Assembly: GCA_010025655.1 (NCBI GenBank)
Contig: RGSV01000089.1
Coordinates: 1 to 5,282 of the forward strand
DNA: 5,282 nt
Origin: Acidimicrobiia bacterium
Lineage (GTDB): Bacteria > Actinomycetota > Acidimicrobiia > Acidimicrobiales > Ilumatobacteraceae
Direction of reading: 5' to 3'
Part shown: positions 1-5,282 of the stretch, in pieces
Position numbering within the stretch: position 1 is the stretch's first letter
Layout of the letters: the number at the start of each line of letters is the position of its first letter
The notes under the pieces: model-generated
What the model was told of the DNA's origin: nothing
The model's input: the letters and a program-made list of their open reading frames with translations, nothing else
Database searches by the model: none
Made by a program: the position numbers and the translations under genes

Positions 1-13
1 GCACACCAGAACC

Positions 14-457
14 GTGTTCAGCCAAGTGTGCATCGACCACGTAGTGGTTGCGGTGGCGAATCTTGCGGCGGCGTCTACGTTTCTTGCCGCTATCGGCTTT
101 GCCATCAACGACACCGACGATGCAGCGATCAAAGTTGCCGAAGGTGGCGGTGTCACCGTTGTTCTCGTCGGCCCTGGCGACAAAGCGGTCGATGCACACT
201 TGGCTGAACACGGTTCTGGTGTGCAGCACATCGCCATCGAAGTTCTGAACGCTGGTTACATGCAAGAACTTCTGCGGGCAGCGAACATTCCCCTACTCAC
301 CGATGTGGTAGTAGACGCCCACGGTCACGAACAGATCTTCACCGTGCTCGACCCAGCGACCGGTGTGCAGCTCGGGTTCATCTCGCGCACGGGCAACCGC
401 GTGCCGATGAGCGGCCAGAACGTGCGGGCGTTGTTCCGCGCCATCGGCGACGCCTGA
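14..457 (+). CDS. VOC (glyoxalase/dioxygenase-fold) family protein, HPPD-like
   Basis: This 147-residue protein has two beta-alpha-beta-beta-beta modules of the vicinal oxygen chelate superfamily. The first opens with IDHVVVAV (H9 is the expected first metal ligand) and the second with GVQHIAIEV (Q71, H72). The C-terminal half (HGHEQIFTVLD, then GFISRTG and NVRALFRAI) resembles the end of 4-hydroxyphenylpyruvate dioxygenase, where QIFT and a closing ALFEAIE helix are typical. The length instead fits single-domain relatives such as methylmalonyl-CoA epimerase, so the substrate is undecided. Where both families carry a metal-binding Glu in the last strand, I read Gly (G121), so metal binding or catalysis may be altered. 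The GTG at 14 gives the short N-terminus usual for the family, but no Shine-Dalgarno sequence is visible and the frame stays open to the left edge, so the true start could be GTG 26 or lie outside the window. It has no evident functional link to fbiC downstream. Confidence 0.8.
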   Translation: MFSQVCIDHVVVAVANLAAASTFLAAIGFAINDTDDAAIKVAEGGGVTVVLVGPGDKAVDAHLAEHGSGVQHIAIEVLNAGYMQELLRAANIPLLTDVVVDAHGHEQIFTVLDPATGVQLGFISRTGNRVPMSGQNVRALFRAIGDA

Positions 458-475
458 GCCGCCACGTTCGGCGGC
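458..475 (+). terminator. GC-only stem-loop immediately after the VOC gene stop
   Basis: GCCGCC (458-463) and GGCGGC (470-475) form a perfect six-pair GC stem around the loop ACGTTC, starting at the base after the TGA stop. There is no T-tract behind it, so it is not a classical intrinsic terminator. It may be a U-less terminator or a 3'-end stabiliser. The structure is seen in the sequence; the role is inferred. Confidence 0.4.
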
Positions 476-476
476 C

Positions 477-518
477 AGCAACCATTCCCCGACGCCGAAA
501 GCGTCGTCGACGGTTGCT
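477..518 (+). terminator. second stem-loop in the VOC-fbiC spacer
   Basis: The outer arms AGCAACC (477-483) and GGTTGCT (512-518) pair over seven bases. An inner stem, CGACGC (490-495) with GCGTCG (501-506), closes on the five-base loop CGAAA. The arms are separated by an internal loop of six and five bases. No T-run follows. Together with the preceding stem-loop it probably insulates fbiC from the VOC transcript, or forms a structured leader for fbiC if transcription reads through. The role is inference. Confidence 0.4.
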
Positions 519-634
519 ATGGTTGAAGCGCTCGGTGAATACGAGCGAGTCGCACCTCTAACAACTGCGACCTGCTCGATCGAGTCCTGACACAACATCA
601 CTACGACGTGGGGCCGGCGAGCACTCGCCTGCTC

Positions 635-640
635 GAAGGA
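635..640 (+). promoter_or_regulatory. Shine-Dalgarno sequence for fbiC
   Basis: GAAGGA lies five bases before the GTG at 646, good spacing for a ribosome binding site. It is the main evidence for choosing that GTG, since no ATG, GTG or TTG lies between the upstream in-frame stop at 559-561 and it. A six-base inverted repeat, CGAGCA (618-623) and TGCTCG (630-635), abuts the site and shares its first G. A caution is that the same bases could instead be LEG codons of a longer reading frame (see findings). Confidence 0.55.
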
Positions 641-645
641 CTCTC

Positions 646-3042
646 GTGCAACACCGACATTTGCTCGACGCACCGCTCGCCGAGTTGCTGCGCGACGCCC
701 GCAAGATTCGCGACCTGCAGTACGGGGCTCGAGTGACGTATTCGCCGAAGGTGTTCATTCCGCTCACCATGCTGTGTCGCGACAAGTGTGGCTACTGCAC
801 GTTCGCCCAGCCGCCGGCACGACTCGAGCAGCCATACCTTTCGCCCGAACAGGTGTTGACCATCGCCAAGCGTGGTGCGGCGAGTGGTTGCCACGAGGCG
901 CTCTTCACGCTCGGCGAGCGACCCGAGTTGCGCTACGACATCGCCGCCGACTGGTTGCGCAACAACGGCTACGACTCAACGGTGCACTACCTGCACGACA
1001 TGGCCAAGTTGGTGCTCGACGAAACGGGTCTCTTGCCCCACGCCAACGCCGGCGCGTTGTATGAAGACGAATTGGCGATGCTGCGCCGAGTTTCGCCATC
1101 ACAGGGGATGATGATCGAAACGCTACGTGATGACCTTGAGTGTCACCGCGGTGCGCCAGACAAGGTGCCGCAACGGCGACTCGACACGCTCGAGTTCGCT
1201 GGTGAACTACGCATCCCATTCACTACGGGCATCTTGGTGGGCATTGGCGAATCGCGAGAAGACCGCATTGCCGCACTTGAAGCCATCGCAGCGTCGCACG
1301 AGCGGCACGGTCACGTGCAAGAAGTGATCGTGCAGAACTTCTTGCCGAAGCCGCGCACGGGCATGCAACACGACCCGGCGTGCGATGGCGACGAGTATCT
1401 CTGGTCGATCGCGGTCGCTCGCAAGATTCTTCCGCCAGAGATTCACCTTCAGGCACCACCGAACCTGAGCGACGACTTCGGCGTTTTGCTCACTGCAGGC
1501 ATCGATGACTGGGGAGGTGTTTCACCGATCACCGCCGACCATGTGAATCCCGAGCGACCGTGGCCCGACCTCGATAAGTTGCGCGCGGTCACCGAGCAAG
1601 CCGGTCGCGCGCTCGCGCCACGACTCACCATTTACCCCGAGTTCATTGCCGACGTCGGCTTGAGTGATTCACCTCGGTGGATTGACTCCGACTTGCGCTT
1701 CCGCGTGCTCGATCGCAGCGATGCCGAAGGGCTCGGACGCGACGATCCGGGCGCCGTCTGGCCAGAGAAGGTGACCGCAGCCGACGTAGTGCACGACGGT
1801 GCCGAAGTGGTGCTCGTCGGTCACCGATCGACGCAGTGGTACTCGGGCGCCAACAACGCCCCGCCGCACCTAGTAGGTGACACGCGACCCGATGGTGAGG
1901 GGCGGGTGACGCGAAGCATCATTGAGCGCTCGCGCAAACTGCACGGGCCAGTAGGAGAAGTACTGCGCGGCATCGAACTTGGCGACGAACTCGGCGAAAC
2001 TGAGATCGTCACGCTGTTCGGTGCACGTGGCCCGGAGATGGTGGCAGTCGCGCGCGCCGCCGATGACTTGCGGCGCGCCACCGTTGGCGACGATGTCACC
2101 TGGGTGCACAACCGCAACATCAACTACACCAACGTGTGCACGTTCAAGTGCAAATTCTGCGGGTTCTCCAAGGGCCCGCTCAGCCTCAACTTGCGCGGCA
2201 CGCCGTATCTCTTGACGCTCGACGACATCGCGCAGCGCGCACGCGAAGCGTGGCAGCTCGGCGCCACAGAGGTAACGCTGCAGGGCGGTATTCACCCCGA
2301 CTTCGACGGTGATTACTACATCGATGTGACCCGTGCGGTGAAACAAGCGGTGCCCGACATGCACGTGCATGGCTTTACTGCGCTCGAGGTAACCGAAGGT
2401 GCACGACGTCTCGATGAGCCGCTGACTTCATATCTCTCGCGCCTGAAAGATGCAGGCCTCTCGTCGCTACCAGGCACCGCCGCTGAGATCCTGGATGACG
2501 ACGTTCGTGCCGTGCTCTGCAGCGACAAGGTCAACACCGACGAATGGCTCGAGGCCCATCGTGCGGCGCACCGCGTGGGCTTGCGCAGCAACGTGACGAT
2601 GATGTTCGGTTCGATCGAGTCGCCGAAGGCGTGGGCGAAACATCTCGTGCGCACTCGCGCGTTGCAACACGAAACCGGCGGATTCACCGAATTCGTCGGG
2701 CTGCCCTTCGTGCACATGGCGTCGCCCATCTATCTGCAACGCAAGTCGCGACGTGGCCCTACCTTCCGCGAAACTCTGCTCGTGCACGCGGTGGCGCGAC
2801 TCGCCTACCGAGGCGCCATTGACAACATTCAGGTGTCGTGGGTGAAGATCGGTGTCGACGGCACGCGACAACTGCTGCAAGCTGGCTGCAACGACGTGGG
2901 CGGCACGTTGATGAACGAAAACATCTCGCGCGCTGCCGGTGCCAGCCATGGCCAGGGGATGACTCCGGAGAGTTTTGCGGCAATGGTTGAGCCGCTTGGG
3001 CGTCCGCTTCGTCAGCGCACCACGCTGTACGCCACGCGTTAG
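646..3042 (+). CDS. fbiC: bifunctional Fo synthase FbiC (CofG-CofH fusion)
   Basis: FbiC makes Fo (7,8-didemethyl-8-hydroxy-5-deazariboflavin), the redox core of coenzyme F420, in the cytoplasm. The CofH half joins tyrosine to 5-amino-6-ribitylaminouracil and the CofG half closes the deazaflavin ring; both are radical SAM enzymes. The 798-residue protein carries two [4Fe-4S] CxxxCxxC motifs. The first is C44, C48, C51 (CRDKCGYC), after YSPKVFIPLT in the CofG half (about 30-330). The second is C498, C502, C505 (CTFKCKFC), after NRNINYTN in the CofH half (about 486-790). Other conserved blocks are EALFTLGERPE (84-94), GLLPHANAG (128-136), QAPPNL (269-274), DDWGGVSP (287-294), LQGGIHPD (545-552), PGTAAEILDD (609-618), GGFTEFVGLPFVH (678-690) and the C-terminal RQRTT. 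The two halves are joined by a roughly 150-residue linker, as in mycobacterial FbiC. The start is GTG 646, preceded by GAAGGA. This N-terminus is about 50 residues shorter than that of Mycobacterium tuberculosis FbiC, mostly in a poorly conserved segment. No other F420 gene is visible, so fbiC appears to stand alone here. Confidence 0.97.
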   Translation: MQHRHLLDAPLAELLRDARKIRDLQYGARVTYSPKVFIPLTMLCRDKCGYCTFAQPPARLEQPYLSPEQVLTIAKRGAASGCHEALFTLGERPELRYDIAADWLRNNGYDSTVHYLHDMAKLVLDETGLLPHANAGALYEDELAMLRRVSPSQGMMIETLRDDLECHRGAPDKVPQRRLDTLEFAGELRIPFTTGILVGIGESREDRIAALEAIAASHERHGHVQEVIVQNFLPKPRTGMQHDPACDGDEYLWSIAVARKILPPEIHLQAPPNLSDDFGVLLTAGIDDWGGVSPITADHVNPERPWPDLDKLRAVTEQAGRALAPRLTIYPEFIADVGLSDSPRWIDSDLRFRVLDRSDAEGLGRDDPGAVWPEKVTAADVVHDGAEVVLVGHRSTQWYSGANNAPPHLVGDTRPDGEGRVTRSIIERSRKLHGPVGEVLRGIELGDELGETEIVTLFGARGPEMVAVARAADDLRRATVGDDVTWVHNRNINYTNVCTFKCKFCGFSKGPLSLNLRGTPYLLTLDDIAQRAREAWQLGATEVTLQGGIHPDFDGDYYIDVTRAVKQAVPDMHVHGFTALEVTEGARRLDEPLTSYLSRLKDAGLSSLPGTAAEILDDDVRAVLCSDKVNTDEWLEAHRAAHRVGLRSNVTMMFGSIESPKAWAKHLVRTRALQHETGGFTEFVGLPFVHMASPIYLQRKSRRGPTFRETLLVHAVARLAYRGAIDNIQVSWVKIGVDGTRQLLQAGCNDVGGTLMNENISRAAGASHGQGMTPESFAAMVEPLGRPLRQRTTLYATR

Positions 3043-3048
3043 GCAAGT

Positions 3049-3097
3049 GCGGCGCGCGCCTGAGCGACTCAGCGCTGCGCGGCGCGCGCCTGAGCGA
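3049..3097. repeat. 19-base exact direct repeat across the ribF/fbiC junction
   Basis: GCGGCGCGCGCCTGAGCGA occurs at 3049-3067 and again at 3079-3097, a period of 30 bases. The right copy encodes the last residues of RibF (minus strand, IAQARAA); the left copy lies just beyond the RibF stop in the same frame and would read VAQARAA. Identity drops sharply outside the 19 bases. A tandem duplication of about 30 bases that later drifted is the simplest explanation. Confidence 0.85.
3052..3080. terminator. hairpin between convergent fbiC and ribF, possible bidirectional terminator
   Basis: CTGAG (3060-3064) and CTCAG (3068-3072) pair around the loop CGA. The stem continues outward over seven more GC pairs down to 3052/3080, with single bulges at C3059 and T3076. 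It lies ten bases after the fbiC TAG and overlaps the ribF TGA, so RNA from either strand would form it. Neither side has a T-tract. The structure is clear; the terminator role is inferred from its place between converging genes. Confidence 0.5.
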
Positions 3098-4022
3098 TGT
3101 CGCTCTGCAGCTGGGCACGCAATTCGTCGATGCCCGCAAACTTACGCTCACCGCGAAGGAACTCGACGAACGACACCCGCAATGCTTGACCATACAAGTC
3201 GCCCGAAAAATCGAGCAGGTGGGCCTCGAGCATCGAGTGTTCGGCGTGTTCATAAAACGTTGGTCGACGGCCGATGTTGATCGCAGCATGGTGCGACGAA
3301 CCGTCGCCGATGATGACGCGAGCTGCGTATACGCCGTCGGCCGGCAGACACAACGAAGCATCGACTGCCACATTGGCGGTCGGAAACCCAATCGTGCGGC
3401 CACGCTTGTCGCCCTGCACCACGGTGCCACGCACTTCGTGATGACGACCGAGCATCTCGGCGGCCCGGCGCACGTCGCCACCCGAGAGCGCGCGGCGAAT
3501 GGCGGTGCTGCTCACGGCCTCGTTGACTCCGTCGGCACGCGCGATCAACGTGAGGGGTGACACTTCGAAGTCGTTGGCAGATGACATCTGGCGCAAGAGA
3601 GCAACATTGCCGCCGCGCTTGTAGCCGAAATGAAAGTCTTCGCCCACGATGACTTCACGCATCTTGAGCGCGCCAACTAACACTCGCTGAACGAAGTCGC
3701 TAGGTGCTTCGTGAGACTCAGCCACACCGAACGGCACGACCATGGTGGCGTCGATGCCGGTTGAGGCGAGCAGTTCAAGTTTTTGTGCGGGGTCGGTGAG
3801 CAGTTTCGGCGCCGACTCGGGCCGCACCACCGACGCCGGATGCCGATCAAATGTCACCACGACGCTGGTGGCGCCGAGGGCTTTGGCTCGCTCGCGCACT
3901 TGAGCAATCACGGCGCGATGCCCAAGGTGCACACCGTCATATGCGCCAATAGTTACGACGGTTCGCACATCGCCGAGAGCGTTCTCGACCGCAGTGCGGG
4001 TCGGATCAACGACCGTTTTCAC
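3069..4022 (-). CDS. ribF: bifunctional riboflavin kinase / FAD synthetase RibF
   Basis: RibF phosphorylates riboflavin to FMN and then adenylylates FMN to FAD in the cytoplasm. The N-terminal FMN adenylyltransferase domain (about 20-185) shows the nucleotidyltransferase motif GAYDGVHLGH (26-35), TFDRHP (57-62), GEDFHFGYKRGGN (127-139) and SSTAIR (171-176). The C-terminal riboflavin kinase domain (about 190-315) shows GFPTAN (212-217, with T215 and N217 for nucleotide and metal binding), INIGRRPTF (248-256) and LEAHLLDF (265-272), whose E266 sits where the family has its catalytic base. At 317 residues it is of normal length, so both activities are expected. The GTG start at 4022 lies six bases after the truB stop with no clear Shine-Dalgarno sequence, which points to translational coupling with truB. 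The C-terminal residues lie in a duplicated 30-base unit. The next gene is fbiC, converging on it, and not rpsO, which often follows ribF. Confidence 0.97.
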   Translation of the reverse strand: MKTVVDPTRTAVENALGDVRTVVTIGAYDGVHLGHRAVIAQVRERAKALGATSVVVTFDRHPASVVRPESAPKLLTDPAQKLELLASTGIDATMVVPFGVAESHEAPSDFVQRVLVGALKMREVIVGEDFHFGYKRGGNVALLRQMSSANDFEVSPLTLIARADGVNEAVSSTAIRRALSGGDVRRAAEMLGRHHEVRGTVVQGDKRGRTIGFPTANVAVDASLCLPADGVYAARVIIGDGSSHHAAINIGRRPTFYEHAEHSMLEAHLLDFSGDLYGQALRVSFVEFLRGERKFAGIDELRAQLQSDIAQARAAQR

Positions 4023-4028
4023 GCGTGG

Positions 4029-4949
4029 TCACGCTAACGCTGTCGGCAGCACGACTTCTGGCTTCCACGACTGATCGTCGCGTCGATACACCGCGAGCAA
4101 CTCGTTGCGTTGATTCAGCACGACTCGCGTCTCGCCGACTCGGCCATCTATCCCACCTAGAGCTTCGAATGGCCGACCGTTGCGCACCTTGACCGCGTCA
4201 TCGTCGCTCACCGAAACCATCGCAATGTTCACGCCGTCGAGATGGGCCAGCGTTGCGACTGCCGACTGCAGTGGCGAGGAGTCGATCGAGGTGGCATCGT
4301 GCGACTCGCCCACGATGAAGTCACCGATGGCGCGGCGCCGCAGGTTGCGAAGATGGGCCACCCCACCGAGTGCGTTGCCCAAGTCGGCCGCCAACGTGCG
4401 CACATACGTGCCCGATGAACATGTCACTTCGATTCGCACGACCGGATTGCCGTCGACACGCTCTACTTCACCGTGCACCACGTAGCGATGCACAGTGACC
4501 TGCCGTGGCGCACGTTCGACTTCCCCGCCCTCGCGTGCAATCTCGTGCAGTCGACGGCCATCGACCTTGAGTGCCGACACCATCGGCGGAACCTGCGTGA
4601 TCTCACCCACAAAGAGTCGTGAGGCGTCGCGTACGCGCTCGACGGTGAGCAGCGACATGTCGCTCGTCGCAACGACTTCGCCTGATGCATCGAGTGTGTT
4701 CGTTGCGCTGCCGAACACGACCTCGCCCGTGTAGGTCTTCGGCAAGTCTCCGAAGAACTGCAGCAATCTTGTGGCGTTGCCCACCGCCACAAGCAGCACG
4801 CCGGTGGCGTCGGGGTCGAGCGTGCCCGAATGACCCACGCGCCGCTCGTTGAAGCGTCGTCGAATTCGCCCGACCACGTCGTGACTGGTCATGCCCGCTG
4901 GTTTGTCGACCACTACGAAGCCGTGCGTGACGGCGGGCTTTCGTGCCAT
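4029..4949 (-). CDS. truB: tRNA pseudouridine(55) synthase TruB
   Basis: TruB isomerises uridine 55 in the T-loop of most tRNAs to pseudouridine and also helps tRNA fold. The 306-residue protein begins with GFVVVDKPAGMTSHDVV (10-26). It carries the catalytic motif GHSGTLDPDATG (39-50), with D45 as the nucleophilic aspartate, then KTYTGEV (71-77) with the active-site tyrosine Y73. QVPPMVSALKVDGRRLHEIAREG (119-141) and CSSGTYVRTLAADLG (177-191) complete the catalytic domain. The last roughly 60 residues, after SVSDDDAVKVRNGRP, match the C-terminal domain position in bacterial TruB. Position 135 is His where many homologues have Tyr, a tolerated variation. The start is the ATG at 4949, nine bases after the rbfA stop; no strong Shine-Dalgarno sequence is seen, so translation may be coupled to rbfA. 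It lies in a run with rbfA and ribF, the usual bacterial arrangement. Confidence 0.97.
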   Translation of the reverse strand: MARKPAVTHGFVVVDKPAGMTSHDVVGRIRRRFNERRVGHSGTLDPDATGVLLVAVGNATRLLQFFGDLPKTYTGEVVFGSATNTLDASGEVVATSDMSLLTVERVRDASRLFVGEITQVPPMVSALKVDGRRLHEIAREGGEVERAPRQVTVHRYVVHGEVERVDGNPVVRIEVTCSSGTYVRTLAADLGNALGGVAHLRNLRRRAIGDFIVGESHDATSIDSSPLQSAVATLAHLDGVNIAMVSVSDDDAVKVRNGRPFEALGGIDGRVGETRVVLNQRNELLAVYRRDDQSWKPEVVLPTALA

Positions 4950-4958
4950 GCCGAGTAA

Positions 4959-5282
4959 TTAGTCGGCGCTGGGCGGCGTCGCCGAGTGGGCGCTGGGCGC
5001 TGTCGCCGAATCACTGTCGACCGACGTCGATGATGCCCCACTGGCGCGGCGGCGAGCGTCTTCGCGCAGCACTTCATCGATGCGCGCGGCAGCACGCATG
5101 GTTTCATCGGGCTTGAACTCGAGCACCGGCGTGCGCCGCGAGCGCACCTGCAGAGCGATCTCATGTTGAATGCGCTTGCGATATTCGTTCAGCGCCTCGA
5201 TGATCTTTTCGTCACCCGCCACGCCTTCCATCGAGTCGAAGTACACAACGCCGTGGTTCATCTCAGAGTCGACGTCGACAGC
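4959..5282 (-). CDS. rbfA: 30S ribosome-binding factor RbfA, 3' part (N-terminus outside window)
   Basis: RbfA binds the 30S subunit during late 16S rRNA maturation and cold adaptation. The visible 107 codons run to a TAA stop, and the frame is open to the right edge (AVDVDSEM precedes the first in-window ATG at 5261), so that ATG is internal and the true start lies outside. The KH-like core is recognisable: VDVDSEMNHGVVYFDSM matches the strand usually read as VxVSPDLRHAxVYVS, and EALNEYRKRIQHEIALQVR with TPVLEFKPDETMRAAARIDEVL matches the last helix, strand and C-terminal segment. About 25-40 residues should be missing. After the core come about 35 residues rich in Ser, Ala, Thr, Pro and Asp, probably disordered, containing an eight-residue tandem repeat. 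The gene leads into truB. Confidence 0.93.
   Translation of the reverse strand, partial: AVDVDSEMNHGVVYFDSMEGVAGDEKIIEALNEYRKRIQHEIALQVRSRRTPVLEFKPDETMRAAARIDEVLREDARRRASGASSTSVDSDSATAPSAHSATPPSAD
4965..5011. repeat. imperfect 24-base tandem repeat in the rbfA 3' end
   Basis: Two 23-base copies, 4965-4987 and 4989-5011, match at 20 of 23 positions with a 24-base period. On the minus strand they encode DSATAPSA followed by HSATPPSA at the RbfA C-terminus. The period keeps the frame, so copy number could change without breaking the protein. Confidence 0.8.

Noticed and set aside
496..523. Possible promoter for fbiC, with TATGGT at 518-523 as a -10 box
   Set aside because: No credible -35 box is found at the right distance, and the hexamer overlaps the stem-loop.
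519..590. Short ATG-initiated frame (23 codons) before fbiC, as a leader peptide or the true FbiC start
   Set aside because: There is no ribosome binding site, no recognisable sequence and no in-frame link to fbiC; reaching FbiC from it would need two frameshifts.
458..645. FMN riboswitch or other known RNA element near the flavin-related genes
   Set aside because: The only non-coding stretch long enough shows simple stem-loops and none of the conserved blocks of an FMN riboswitch. ribF has only a six-base upstream gap.
1870..2949. Long minus-strand open frames antisense to the CofH half of fbiC
   Set aside because: These are shadows of high-GC codon use in fbiC and show no recognisable domain.
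2759..3481. 240-codon open frame on the minus strand covering the fbiC end and the ribF 3' half
   Set aside because: It is rich in Arg, Ser and Cys, as expected of an off-frame reading of GC-rich DNA, and it overlaps two securely identified genes.
4393..4431. His135 in TruB (GRRLHEIAREG) in place of the common Tyr, as a sign of a defective enzyme
   Set aside because: The catalytic Asp45, Tyr73 and the other core motifs are intact, and this position varies among bacterial TruB proteins.

Overview
The window is dense, GC-rich bacterial chromosome with five protein genes and very little non-coding DNA. The strongest taxonomic clue is a single-polypeptide FbiC (CofG fused to CofH), the form of the F420 deazaflavin synthase typical of Actinomycetota. 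The order rbfA-truB-ribF, GC-rich codon use and several GTG starts agree. The lineage may be acidimicrobial, but that is an impression from the protein style, not something the sequence proves.

Left part, plus strand. A small VOC-superfamily protein (14-457) is followed by a 188-base spacer with two stem-loops directly behind its stop codon. Then comes the 2.4 kb fbiC gene (646-3042). FbiC joins L-tyrosine to the riboflavin precursor 5-amino-6-ribitylaminouracil and closes the deazaflavin ring to give Fo, the core of coenzyme F420.

Right part, minus strand, read right to left. The 3' part of rbfA (cut by the right edge), truB and ribF form a compact run with gaps of 9 and 6 bases, almost certainly one transcript. 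This is the distal end of the widespread nusA-infB-rbfA-truB-ribF translation cluster. RbfA matures the 30S subunit, TruB makes pseudouridine 55 in tRNA, and RibF makes FMN and FAD.

ribF and fbiC converge, with only 26 bases between their stop codons. That junction holds a strong GC-rich hairpin and a 19-base exact direct repeat with a 30-base period. The repeat suggests that a small duplication gave RibF its present stop codon.

I see no mobile element, CRISPR array, RNA gene or phage gene, and no convincing undescribed system. The points most worth a second look are a possible lost reading frame at the fbiC N-terminus, the duplicated ribF/fbiC junction, and a VOC protein that appears to lack the terminal metal-ligand glutamate.
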